A DNA stretch of 64,000 nt from Pseudomaricurvus albidus (lineage in GTDB: Bacteria; Pseudomonadota; Gammaproteobacteria; Pseudomonadales; Cellvibrionaceae), in the NCBI RefSeq assembly GCF_018863235.1, contig NZ_JAHKRS010000004.1, forward strand, positions 1-64,000, written 5' to 3'. This document shows, in pieces, positions 19,092-26,645 of this stretch. The position numbers were made by a program, and so were the translations under genes. Below the pieces are notes generated by a model. That model did no database searches. It worked only from the letters and a program-made list of their open reading frames with translations, and was not told the DNA's origin. The number at the start of each line of letters is the position of its first letter. Position 1 is the stretch's first letter.

Positions 19092-20510
19092 ATGATTCCT
19101 GTAATTGCCCTGGTGGGCCGTCCTAATGTGGGTAAATCCACGCTGTTCAATCGACTGACCAATACACGTGATGCGATTGTCGCCGACTACGCGGGTCTGA
19201 CCCGTGATCGTAAGTATGGTGAGGCCAATTATCTGGATCATAAGTTTATTCTGATCGATACCGGCGGCATCAGTGGCGACGAAGACGGTATCGATGAAGT
19301 CATGGCCGAGCAATCCCTGCAGGCAGTGGCTGAAGCCGATGCCGTGCTGTTTCTGGTGGATTGCCGTGACGGTCTGACTCCGGCAGACGAAATGATCGCC
19401 AAGCATCTGCGGGTCAACAACAAGAAAACCTATGTGGTCGCCAACAAGGTCGATGGTTTGAGCTTTGATGTTGCTATTTCGCCGTTCTATGAGATGGGGA
19501 TGGGAGAGATCTATCCGACCACCGCCTCCCACGGGCGCGGTGTGAAGTCCCTGATGGAAGCCGTGCTGGCCGAGTTCCCGCCTCAGGAAGAAGAGGAAGA
19601 GGACGACGATCGTGGCATTAAGATGGCCATTGTGGGTCGCCCGAATGTGGGTAAATCCACTCTGGTGAACCGCCTGCTGGGTGAAGATCGGGTTATCGTC
19701 TACGACATGCCGGGCACTACCCGTGACAGCATCTATATCGATTACGAGCGGGACGGCAAGCCATACACCATTATTGATACCGCCGGTGTTCGCCGTCGTA
19801 AAAATGTCAAACTGACGGTTGAGAAGTTCTCCATTGTTAAGACCTTGCAAGCCATCGAAGATGCCAATGTGGTGGTGCTGGTCATGGATTCCCGCGAAGG
19901 GGTAGTTGATCAGGATTTGCACTTGATGGGGCAGGTGATCGACAGTGGCCGGGCTTTGGTTGTCGCACTCAATAAGTGGGATGGCCTCGAAGCTGAGCAG
20001 AAAGAACACATCAAAACCGAACTCGACCGACGTCTGCGGTTTGTGGACTTTGCCGATATTCACTTCATCTCGGCATTGCACGGTACCGGCGTTGGCCACT
20101 TGTATGAGTCAATCGAAAAAGCGTTCAGCTCGGCGACGGACAAACTCTCTACCAATCACCTGACCAAGATTCTGGAAGATGCGGTTGTGGTTCACCAGCC
20201 ACCATTGGTCAACGGACGTCGAATCAAGTTGCGTTACGCGCACTCCGGTGGTCATAACCCTCCGATCATTGTGATTCACGGCAACCAGACCGATAAAATT
20301 CCCGGCCACTACACCAAGTACCTGGAAAAAACCTTCCGTCGCGCATTGGACTTGCACGGGACTCCGGTGAGAATCCTGTTTAAAACCACCGAAAACCCGT
20401 TCAAGGATCGCAAAAACAAACTCACCGATCGCCAGTTACAGAAACGTGAGCGCTTAACCAAGCATTATCAGAAGCAGAAAGTTAAGCAGAAGAAGAAAAA
20501 GAAAAAATAA
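19092..20510 (+). CDS. der: Ribosome-associated GTPase Der (EngA)
   Basis: Double-GTPase required for 50S subunit assembly. Two G domains are present, each with GRPNVGKST (one at the N-terminus, one near residue 180), DTGG or DTAG, and NKVD or NKWD motifs. A C-terminal KH-like domain follows (about 360-440, [16 protein letters not shown]), ending in a Lys-rich tail. I chose ATG 19092 ([12 protein letters not shown]); a TTG lies one codon upstream. Length is 472 aa. Confidence 0.97.
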   Translation: MIPVIALVGRPNVGKSTLFNRLTNTRDAIVADYAGLTRDRKYGEANYLDHKFILIDTGGISGDEDGIDEVMAEQSLQAVAEADAVLFLVDCRDGLTPADEMIAKHLRVNNKKTYVVANKVDGLSFDVAISPFYEMGMGEIYPTTASHGRGVKSLMEAVLAEFPPQEEEEEDDDRGIKMAIVGRPNVGKSTLVNRLLGEDRVIVYDMPGTTRDSIYIDYERDGKPYTIIDTAGVRRRKNVKLTVEKFSIVKTLQAIEDANVVVLVMDSREGVVDQDLHLMGQVIDSGRALVVALNKWDGLEAEQKEHIKTELDRRLRFVDFADIHFISALHGTGVGHLYESIEKAFSSATDKLSTNHLTKILEDAVVVHQPPLVNGRRIKLRYAHSGGHNPPIIVIHGNQTDKIPGHYTKYLEKTFRRALDLHGTPVRILFKTTENPFKDRKNKLTDRQLQKRERLTKHYQKQKVKQKKKKKK

Positions 20511-20561
20511 CAACGGATCCCTCAGACTTGTTTTTTTTGCCACGTTAAGGCCTTTTTCTTC

Positions 20562-20592
20562 AGGCGCCTCATCCTCGGAGGCGCCTTTCCCT
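20562..20592 (+). terminator. Probable terminator after der
   Basis: The stem AGGCGCCTC/GAGGCGCCT (20562-20570 and 20578-20586) is strong, but only TTCCCT follows. The 14-mer CCTGTTTACCCATC occurs twice shortly after, at 20643 and 20663. Confidence 0.55.
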
Positions 20593-20713
20593 GATCTTCC
20601 CCGTTTTCTGGTTCTACCGCCAACACCGATCCCGGCCTTCATCCTGTTTACCCATCGTGCCTCCTGTTTACCCATCATGTTAGTATTTCGCTATCTTTTA
20701 GCGAGTGCCTCCG

Positions 20714-21514
20714 ATGACAGATTCAAACCCTCCGGCCCAAACGGCCAAACCTGACATTCTTGGTTTCAAACGTCTCAGAATTGCCTGTCCGAATCGGACA
20801 GAGGCTGTCGACCAGTATCGGACGTTACTGGGTATCGATCCGGTTTGGCAGGGCAGGGTCGAACTGCCGGAACGCTCGAGTTCTTGCTTGGCGGCCTGGT
20901 TCTCATTAGAAAATACGACGTTGGAATTGTTGGAACTGCCGGTCGATTCACCGTCGTTGGTGGGGATTGTCTTTGCCGTCCAACACGACTCTGAATCAGC
21001 AACCGGATATGGACCATTGCCGGAAGAAGATTGTCGGGGCTTATGGCTCAGCCTCGAACCGGATGATGAGTTTCCGGCGTCGATGGAGCCAAACTTTGAT
21101 CAAGAAACATACGTTAATGCCGATAGCTTTACACCGGACAATATTTCGCGGGTAGATCATCTGGTCATCTATACTCATAGTGCAGACGATACCATTCGTT
21201 TATTTGGATCAGACGGGTTAGGTATTCGATTGGCGCTGGATAAAAATGTCCCGGAGTGGGGTGGGCGGATGCTGTTTTTTCGTGTCGGCAAGCTCACCCT
21301 CGAAGTGATAGAGCCCACAAAACCTTTTGAGGGCACCGATTACTTTTGGGGTATTGCCTACCAGGCTGATGACATAAACATTGTTCATCAACGGTTAAGC
21401 AAGGCCGGCGTAAAGTTGTCAGACTTACGCAAAGGAAGAAAGGAAGGCTCTCTGGTCGCGAGCGTTAAAAGCCACCAGCTGGGTATTCCGACGTTATTGA
21501 TACAGCCGCGGTGA
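20714..21514 (+). CDS. VOC (glyoxalase/bleomycin resistance) superfamily protein, two domains
   Basis: Cytosolic protein with two vicinal-oxygen-chelate halves: residues about 15-120 start GFKRLRIACPNRTEAVDQYR, and about 140-262 start RVDHLVIYTHSADDTIRLF. The end of the second half shows LEVIEPTKPFEG and GIAYQADDINIVHQRL. Substrate cannot be read from sequence; the family includes dioxygenases, isomerases and binding proteins. ATG 20714 was preferred over a GTG at 20705; neither has a strong ribosome binding site. Confidence 0.75.
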   Translation: MTDSNPPAQTAKPDILGFKRLRIACPNRTEAVDQYRTLLGIDPVWQGRVELPERSSSCLAAWFSLENTTLELLELPVDSPSLVGIVFAVQHDSESATGYGPLPEEDCRGLWLSLEPDDEFPASMEPNFDQETYVNADSFTPDNISRVDHLVIYTHSADDTIRLFGSDGLGIRLALDKNVPEWGGRMLFFRVGKLTLEVIEPTKPFEGTDYFWGIAYQADDINIVHQRLSKAGVKLSDLRKGRKEGSLVASVKSHQLGIPTLLIQPR

Positions 21515-21597
21515 GTTTTGACTGCAGAAGAATTGTCAGACCGTTGGCAATTCAGAGTTACTGAAAAAAGTGGTAACAGGAAAGAGTGGTAAGAAAA

Positions 21598-21858
21598 ATG
21601 ATGGATACCATTAAACATCAACCGGATCAGCATTGCTTTATTGCACAAGTGAATGGCAGCCTGGCAAAGCTAGAATATGATCTGAAAGATCACTCAGTGA
21701 CATTCACTTCAACCTACGTACCTTTTCGCCTGCGCGGAAAAGGCTATGCCGAAAAACTGGTAGAAACCGGTTTATCCTGGGCGCGACAGCAGGGGTACGA
21801 CATCAGCACCACCTGCTGGTACGTAGAAAAGCATTTGACTCCGGATCTGGTGGGCTGA
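21598..21858 (+). CDS. Small GNAT-like acetyltransferase (YjdJ type)
   Basis: Short protein of about 86 aa with the compact GNAT fold: a beta-rich N-terminal half, then the acetyl-CoA-binding turn in VPFRLRGKGYAEKLVETGLSW, and STTCWYVEKHL, like the YjdJ/GtN group of minimal N-acetyltransferases. Substrate is unknown. Start choice is uncertain: a GTG at 21586 lies behind ACAGGA, ATG 21598 and 21601 are in frame. Confidence 0.75.
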   Translation: MMDTIKHQPDQHCFIAQVNGSLAKLEYDLKDHSVTFTSTYVPFRLRGKGYAEKLVETGLSWARQQGYDISTTCWYVEKHLTPDLVG

Positions 21859-21879
21859 TCCCACCAACGTTTCCCGGTA

Positions 21880-21905
21880 AACGGTTTACAGGAAAGGCCG
21901 GCGCT
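21880..21905. terminator. Hairpin between convergent genes
   Basis: GTAAAC-G-GTTTAC is a perfect dyad (21887-21899), extended by outer TTTCC and GGAAA. It lies between the GNAT gene and the convergent pirin gene and may act in both directions. T-tracts are poor. Confidence 0.4.
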
Positions 21906-21909
21906 GGCA

Positions 21910-22761
21910 TTAAACCAGCACGCCGTTATTGTAATCCTGTATGGCCTGTTCTATTTCATCCCGGGTATTCATTACGAATGGCCCCCAACTCACCACCGGT
22001 TCACCAATCGGCTGGGCCGCTAGCACTAAAAACTTGCTGCTTTCATTCGCTTCAATTTGCAAGACATCACCGGGGCTGAATACCGCCATTTGTTTTGAGC
22101 CTATCTGCTGGTGCGCGCCATCCTGTGACCCGTGAACCTCACCTTCATAGACATACACCAGAACCCGTTTGTCGTTAGCGACCGGCAGCGACACAGTTTC
22201 GCTTTGTGGCAAGTGAACGTCCCAATAGTCTGGCCGTGTGGCGACATCTTTCACCGGGCCGGTGACAGACTGTCCTTCCTGAGTGAAGGTTCCGGCAATG
22301 ACTTTTACATCTGTGCCATTGGCCAGGCTTAATACCGGAATGTCCTCGGGCCCGAACTCACGATACTTCGGATCCGTCATTTTTTCGTCCGCAGGCAGAT
22401 TGACCCAGATCTGAAACCCGTGGAAATAATTCTGCTCGGCAATGGGCAGTTCAGAGTGCAGCACGCCGCGTCCGGCCGTCATCCACTGCACGCCGCCGCT
22501 GACCAGACGACCGACATTACCCAGGTGATCCCGATGTTCAATGGCACCGTCCAGCATGTAGGTGACGGTTTCAAATCCGCGGTGAGGGTGCTCGGGAAAG
22601 CCACGGGTCTGTTTGCCATCGAAACCACCTTTAAACTCATCCAGCATTAAAAATGGATCGAATTGGGCGTAACGCTGTTGCGTGCTGATGCGATGTATAT
22701 CCACACCATCGCCATCCGCGGTTGCCCGGGCGGCGTAGAGGCCGATAAGTTGTCTGTTCAT
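21910..22761 (-). CDS. Pirin family protein
   Basis: Bicupin metalloprotein of the pirin family; bacterial members include quercetin 2,3-dioxygenases and redox sensors. The N-terminal cupin has the metal ligands in FPEHPHRGFETVTYMLDG and GVLHSE. A C-terminal pirin domain follows. ATG 22761 (MNRQLIGLYAAR) has a near-perfect AGGAGG site, so an upstream start at 22917 is rejected. Length is 283 aa. It lies 37 bp after the hydroquinone reductase gene in the same direction, suggesting an operon that handles quinones or aromatics (inference). Confidence 0.92.
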   Translation of the reverse strand: MNRQLIGLYAARATADGDGVDIHRISTQQRYAQFDPFLMLDEFKGGFDGKQTRGFPEHPHRGFETVTYMLDGAIEHRDHLGNVGRLVSGGVQWMTAGRGVLHSELPIAEQNYFHGFQIWVNLPADEKMTDPKYREFGPEDIPVLSLANGTDVKVIAGTFTQEGQSVTGPVKDVATRPDYWDVHLPQSETVSLPVANDKRVLVYVYEGEVHGSQDGAHQQIGSKQMAVFSPGDVLQIEANESSKFLVLAAQPIGEPVVSWGPFVMNTRDEIEQAIQDYNNGVLV

Positions 22762-22798
22762 GATTACCTCCTGTCGTCGTATTAGAAAACCGATCTCG

Positions 22799-23770
22799 TT
22801 AGAAAAAACGATCACGGTTGTGAGGGCGGTTGTAATCCAGCTCCGGTCCAACAGGCACGACCCGTGTTGGATTGATGGTGTCGTGGCTGTAGTAATAGTG
22901 CGTTTTGATGTGATCAAAATTCACCGTATCGGCAATGCCCTCAACCTGATACAGCTCGCGCAGATAATTGGACAGGTTGGGGTAGTCCTCAATCCGTCGC
23001 AGATTGGTTTTGAAGTGTCCGAAATACACACTGTCAAAGCGAATCAGTGTTGTGAACAGACGCCAGTCTGCCTCGGTCATTTGATTGCCCGCCAAATAGC
23101 GTTGCTGTCCGAGGGTGCCTTCCACATGATCCAGCGCCTTGAAGAGTGCATCAAAGGCTTTCTCGTAGGCGTGTTGCGTAGTGGCAAAGCCCGCCTTATA
23201 CACCCCGTTATTGATGTTGTCGTACACCAGCTCATTGATCTCATCGATACGTGGGTGCAGCGGCTCCGGGTGAAAATCCGTTTTGACGTCCGTAAAGGCA
23301 TCGAACGCACTGTTGAGCATGCGGATAATCTCGGCCGACTCGTTGTTGACGATGGTGTGCGTCTTTTTGTCCCAGAGTATGGGCACGGTGACACGCCCGC
23401 TGTAATCGCTTTGAGTCGCGGTATAGACCTCGTACAGATAGCGGATATCGGCAATCGGGCTTGGGTCCATGGCGGCTGCATCATCTTGAGGTAACAGTTC
23501 CCACCCCTTGTCGAGCATCTCGGGTTTGACCACCGTCACGCCTATCACATCTTCCAGTTGTTTCAGTTTGCGGAAAATCAGGGTGCGGTGTGCCCATGGA
23601 CACGCCAGCGATACAAACAGGTGGTAGCGGCCTGACTCAGCTGGAAAATCACTGGAACCTTCTGCGGTTACCCAGTTGCGAAACTGTGCATCGGTACGGA
23701 CAAACTCGCCATCGTTGCTGTCGGTATCGTACCATTGGTCGTGCCATTGGCCTTCAATGAGTAATCCCAT
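22799..23770 (-). CDS. yqjG: Glutathionyl-hydroquinone reductase (YqjG/PcpF type)
   Basis: Xi-class glutathione transferase that reduces glutathionyl-hydroquinones. The catalytic cysteine lies in SLACPWAHRTL, with NNESAEIIRML in the thioredoxin-fold domain and the all-helical C-terminal domain after it. Length of 323 aa is normal. A strong AAGGAG site precedes the ATG. A DoxX gene lies upstream and pirin downstream, the common DoxX-GST-pirin set induced by quinone stress in other bacteria. Confidence 0.93.
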   Translation of the reverse strand: MGLLIEGQWHDQWYDTDSNDGEFVRTDAQFRNWVTAEGSSDFPAESGRYHLFVSLACPWAHRTLIFRKLKQLEDVIGVTVVKPEMLDKGWELLPQDDAAAMDPSPIADIRYLYEVYTATQSDYSGRVTVPILWDKKTHTIVNNESAEIIRMLNSAFDAFTDVKTDFHPEPLHPRIDEINELVYDNINNGVYKAGFATTQHAYEKAFDALFKALDHVEGTLGQQRYLAGNQMTEADWRLFTTLIRFDSVYFGHFKTNLRRIEDYPNLSNYLRELYQVEGIADTVNFDHIKTHYYYSHDTINPTRVVPVGPELDYNRPHNRDRFF

Positions 23771-23844
23771 GATGATCTCCTTGCGTGGTGAGTGAACTCT
23801 TGGTTATTGCAAACATAAGCCGGTTAAACTCTGGCCTGGAGCCA

Positions 23845-23871
23845 TCCCCAGGGAAGCAGCTTCCTTGGGGA
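23845..23871. terminator. Near-perfect palindrome downstream of the DoxX gene
   Basis: TCCCCAGGGAAG pairs with CTTCCTTGGGGA with one mismatch, loop CAG. No T-run follows on the minus strand. It may be a processing site or weak terminator. Confidence 0.4.
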
Positions 23872-23886
23872 TACGGTAAATCGGTA

Positions 23887-24360
23887 TTACTGGATCTTTT
23901 TGGCAATAGCGTTATCCAGCGACAAGCGGCCACCGCCCAGAAAGATCAATGCAGCCGTAGCGGTAAGCAGGCTCAGCGCGAACTCATAGCCGTTGTTGCT
24001 GACAAACAGACCATTTGGCAGGTGGAAGGTGAGCGCCATCAGCATGGTGAAAGCCGCAACCAGAGCCGCAGGGCGGGTCAAAAGGCCCAGAGCCAGCAAC
24101 AGGCCGCCAAAAAACTCGGCGCTGCCAGCCAGGAGAGCCATCAATACACCGGGTTCAAAACCGATGGATGCCATCCACTGACCAGTGCCTTCCAGGCCGT
24201 AGCCGCCCAGCCAGCCGAACAGTTTTTGTGAGCCGTGGGCCGCCAGAATCAGGCCGATGGGCACGCGCAATACCAGAGCGCCAATACCGGCTTGAGAGGC
24301 CAGCAGAGGCTTGATGAATTTGGGGGTAACTGAAGCTTGATTCACGGTAGTCGTTGTCAT
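23887..24360 (-). CDS. DoxX family membrane protein
   Basis: Four-helix inner-membrane protein of the DoxX/SURF4-like family (157 aa). The opening helix VLRVPIGLILAAHGSQKLFG and the following GLEGTGQWMASIGFEPG are characteristic. A good CAGGAG site precedes the ATG. The biochemical role of these DoxX proteins is not settled; its neighbours (hydroquinone reductase, pirin) suggest protection from electrophiles or quinones. Confidence 0.88.
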   Translation of the reverse strand: MTTTTVNQASVTPKFIKPLLASQAGIGALVLRVPIGLILAAHGSQKLFGWLGGYGLEGTGQWMASIGFEPGVLMALLAGSAEFFGGLLLALGLLTRPAALVAAFTMLMALTFHLPNGLFVSNNGYEFALSLLTATAALIFLGGGRLSLDNAIAKKIQ

Positions 24361-24514
24361 GTTGTTGCTCCTGAACAGGGGGCGATCTGTGGATTCGATA
24401 AATCTTCAAACGATGAAAACATTGTAGAATGCGACTCACAGCGGAATAAGCGTCCATTTTGAAAGAGAATGGTCAAAAAAACTGAACAATTGAACAGCAG
24501 CAACAGGGGGAACC

Positions 24515-24862
24515 ATGGAAGAGCTTAAGCAGCTACAGAAGTATTTGCGGGAATTCGCTGCAAAGCGAGACTGGGACCAGTTTCACTCACCCAAAAACCT
24601 GACGATGGCGCTCAGCGTCGAGGCCTCAGAGCTGGTTGAATGTTTCCAGTGGCTGACGGAAGAACAATCCCAAAATCTGAGTGAACAGCAATTGGCCGCC
24701 GTGGTGGACGAAATCGCGGATATCCAGATCTATCTGGCTCGCTTGTCGGATAAGCTGGGTGTGGATATCGGCGAGGCGGTGCGCCAAAAGACCAGAAAGA
24801 ACGAAGCCAAGTACCCGGCAGACGTGGTGCGGGGCAGCAGTAAAAAGTACACAGAATATTAA
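24515..24862 (+). CDS. MazG-like nucleotide pyrophosphohydrolase
   Basis: Small (115 aa) all-alpha NTP pyrophosphohydrolase of the MazG/RS21-C6 type, expected to hydrolyse (d)NTPs such as dCTP analogues to NMP and PPi and so clean the nucleotide pool. Metal-binding acids are in EASELVECFQW and DEIADIQIYLARL, the typical E-x2-E and E-x2-D pair. The family tail RKNEAKYP is present. A CAGGGGG site precedes the ATG. Confidence 0.9.
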   Translation: MEELKQLQKYLREFAAKRDWDQFHSPKNLTMALSVEASELVECFQWLTEEQSQNLSEQQLAAVVDEIADIQIYLARLSDKLGVDIGEAVRQKTRKNEAKYPADVVRGSSKKYTEY

Positions 24863-24873
24863 GAGGTGGGGCA

Positions 24874-24905
24874 GAGCAAGCCCGGATTCATCGCAGGGCT
24901 TGCTC
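24874..24905. terminator. Bidirectional hairpin between convergent genes
   Basis: GAGCAAGCCC pairs with GGGCTTGCTC across a 12-base loop, 12 bp after the pyrophosphohydrolase gene and just before the convergent yggL-like gene. Confidence 0.55.
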
Positions 24906-24928
24906 GGCTATATAACTAACCAGGGCAG

Positions 24929-25279
24929 TTAGAGTATTTCGTTCGAATCCACCAGCTCGCCGCACTCGCAGGCTTTCACGTCTGCGTTAGCCGCCAGCCA
25001 GTCGGCAACCGCCTGACGCTGCTCCGGGGTGACAGAATCATAACGGCCTTCACAGATGACCACACCGGCGATGGTTTCGGCACAGGCACTGCCCATAAAC
25101 GCCAGCTTGTTGGCTTCCATGGCGTCCGCCATAAAGTCTGCAATAAAGGCATCCAGCTGGTCAGCGTCTTTTTCGGCGGCAAATTCAAAATCCAGTTCGA
25201 ATCCCTGAGTGGCAAACTCGTCCAGATACAGTTTTTTGCGTAAACGGCGGCTGCGGTTAGAGGTTTTGGGGCTGGTCAT
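24929..25279 (-). CDS. yggL: YggL family ribosome-associated protein (DUF469)
   Basis: Small protein (116 aa) of the DUF469/YggL family; E. coli YggL binds the 50S subunit. The conserved start NRSRRLRKKLYLDEF and the ANKLAFMGS block match it. The protein is acidic apart from the basic start, which would be the rRNA-contacting part. It converges on the pyrophosphohydrolase gene. Confidence 0.88.
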   Translation of the reverse strand: MTSPKTSNRSRRLRKKLYLDEFATQGFELDFEFAAEKDADQLDAFIADFMADAMEANKLAFMGSACAETIAGVVICEGRYDSVTPEQRQAVADWLAANADVKACECGELVDSNEIL

Positions 25280-25430
25280 AATCTTGATATCTCTGAGGGG
25301 GAAGGGTGTTGGGGCGCATTGTAGAGCAATGATGTCTGCCTTGCGAGAGATTCGCCGTGGCCATCCGCTTGCCGGCAGAGTCGGCTAAATAGGGTAAACT
25401 GCTCCCATCTCAATGTGATGACACCCTTTT

Positions 25431-26093
25431 ATGACCTCCTCAACGACTTCCACGTTCGCACCGACTTCAACCTCCCCAGGCCCGGACCGTCTTTATTATG
25501 CCTATGACCCCATGTGTTCGTGGTGCTGGGGGTTCAGGCCGGTGTGGGACGCCCTGAAGAAAGAGCTGCCATCCGACCTCGAGCTGGTCTATCTGGCCGG
25601 TGGTCTGGCGCCGGATAACGATCAGCCCATGCCCGAAGCCATGCAACAGGCCATTCAGGGGTACTGGCGCGATATTCAGAGCCAGCTGGGCACAGAGTTC
25701 AATTTTGATTTCTGGAACAACAACGTACCCCGGCGATCCACCTACATTTCTTGCCGGGCGGCCATTGCGGCAGCCAATCAGGGCGCGCAGGAACAGATGA
25801 TCGATGCTGTCCAGCGCGCATACTACCTGCGGGCACTAAACCCCTCGGACGTGCCGGTGCTGGTGCAGTTGGCTCAGGAGCTGGGGCTGGATGCCGAACA
25901 GTTCGAAACTGACTTGTTGTCCGACGCCGTGCAACAGACATTCGAGCAGCAGATGACGCTGGCCCGACAGCTACCCATCGACGGGTTTCCTTCGCTGGTG
26001 CTGGAAACCGAACGTGGCGTTGTGCGGCTCTCTCGCGAATACCGCGACCACAACGTACTCCTGCGTCAGATTCAAAGCCTGCATGCCAACTGA
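25431..26093 (+). CDS. DsbA family protein (FrnE-like thioredoxin-fold oxidoreductase)
   Basis: Thioredoxin-fold protein of 220 aa with the active-site CSWCWGF motif close to the N-terminus (YAYDPMCSWCWGFRPVWDAL). The helical insertion and the cis-proline strand (DGFPSLVLE) match the DsbA/FrnE/HCCA-isomerase group. No signal peptide is visible; the first 18 residues are a Ser/Thr/Pro-rich tail, so it is probably cytoplasmic. Substrate is unknown. Confidence 0.86.
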   Translation: MTSSTTSTFAPTSTSPGPDRLYYAYDPMCSWCWGFRPVWDALKKELPSDLELVYLAGGLAPDNDQPMPEAMQQAIQGYWRDIQSQLGTEFNFDFWNNNVPRRSTYISCRAAIAAANQGAQEQMIDAVQRAYYLRALNPSDVPVLVQLAQELGLDAEQFETDLLSDAVQQTFEQQMTLARQLPIDGFPSLVLETERGVVRLSREYRDHNVLLRQIQSLHAN

Positions 26094-26178
26094 AGCTGAA
26101 ATGCTACACTTTTTATAAAAGCATCGCTGAAAGCGTCCTTAAAAGAGTGAATGCAAAGTCTGGCCGCAGGGTGTCCTT

Positions 26179-26631
26179 ATGGTGTGGGATTCAGAGCAGT
26201 GGAACGCAGAAGAAATTTCAAGCCCCGAGCGCGATGATTACATCGTTTACCGCCTGATCGAAAGCGCGTCCAGAAAAAGTGTCTACATCGGCGTGGTCCT
26301 GAGCCGACAATACCGCAAGCGTTTTTTTCGCCACTACACCGACGATGTCCGCTCTCCCTGGCACGCACACCAGTGGCCAGCGGACATTTATCAGGGGTCC
26401 TGCGAACAGTGGCCCTACCGGCCGGACATCATAGAACACCTGAAAGGCTTCACCCGATTGGAGGCGCTTGCCGCGCAACAATACTGGTGGGAAAAGTATT
26501 GCGGGGCGAAAGGTCTGTTAAAAAACGGTCAGCAGCCTCTGCCACGCTCGCGTTTTATTGTCTTGCGAGGCCAGGGCTGTTGGGATGGGTATCTAAAGGG
26601 ATTTCCCAATGGCTGGGTACCCACTTTGTAA
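26179..26631 (+). CDS. Hypothetical protein, possibly a degenerate GIY-YIG-fold protein
   Basis: 150-aa protein that I do not recognise as a named family. The region YIVYRLIES...VYIGVVLSRQYRKRFFRH follows the order of the GIY-YIG nuclease core (strand, strand with YIG, then Arg). The later helix EALAAQQYWWEKY is where the catalytic Glu would sit, but Gln is found. The first GIY element is replaced by IVY. If related, it may be catalytically inactive. Trp content is high (9 residues). The assignment is inference only. Confidence 0.6.
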   Translation: MVWDSEQWNAEEISSPERDDYIVYRLIESASRKSVYIGVVLSRQYRKRFFRHYTDDVRSPWHAHQWPADIYQGSCEQWPYRPDIIEHLKGFTRLEALAAQQYWWEKYCGAKGLLKNGQQPLPRSRFIVLRGQGCWDGYLKGFPNGWVPTL

Positions 26632-26645
26632 CGGGGCTGCCTGAG

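Noticed and set aside
20643-20676. Iteron or operator pair before the VOC gene
   Set aside because: Only two copies of a 14-bp motif; too little to call a site.
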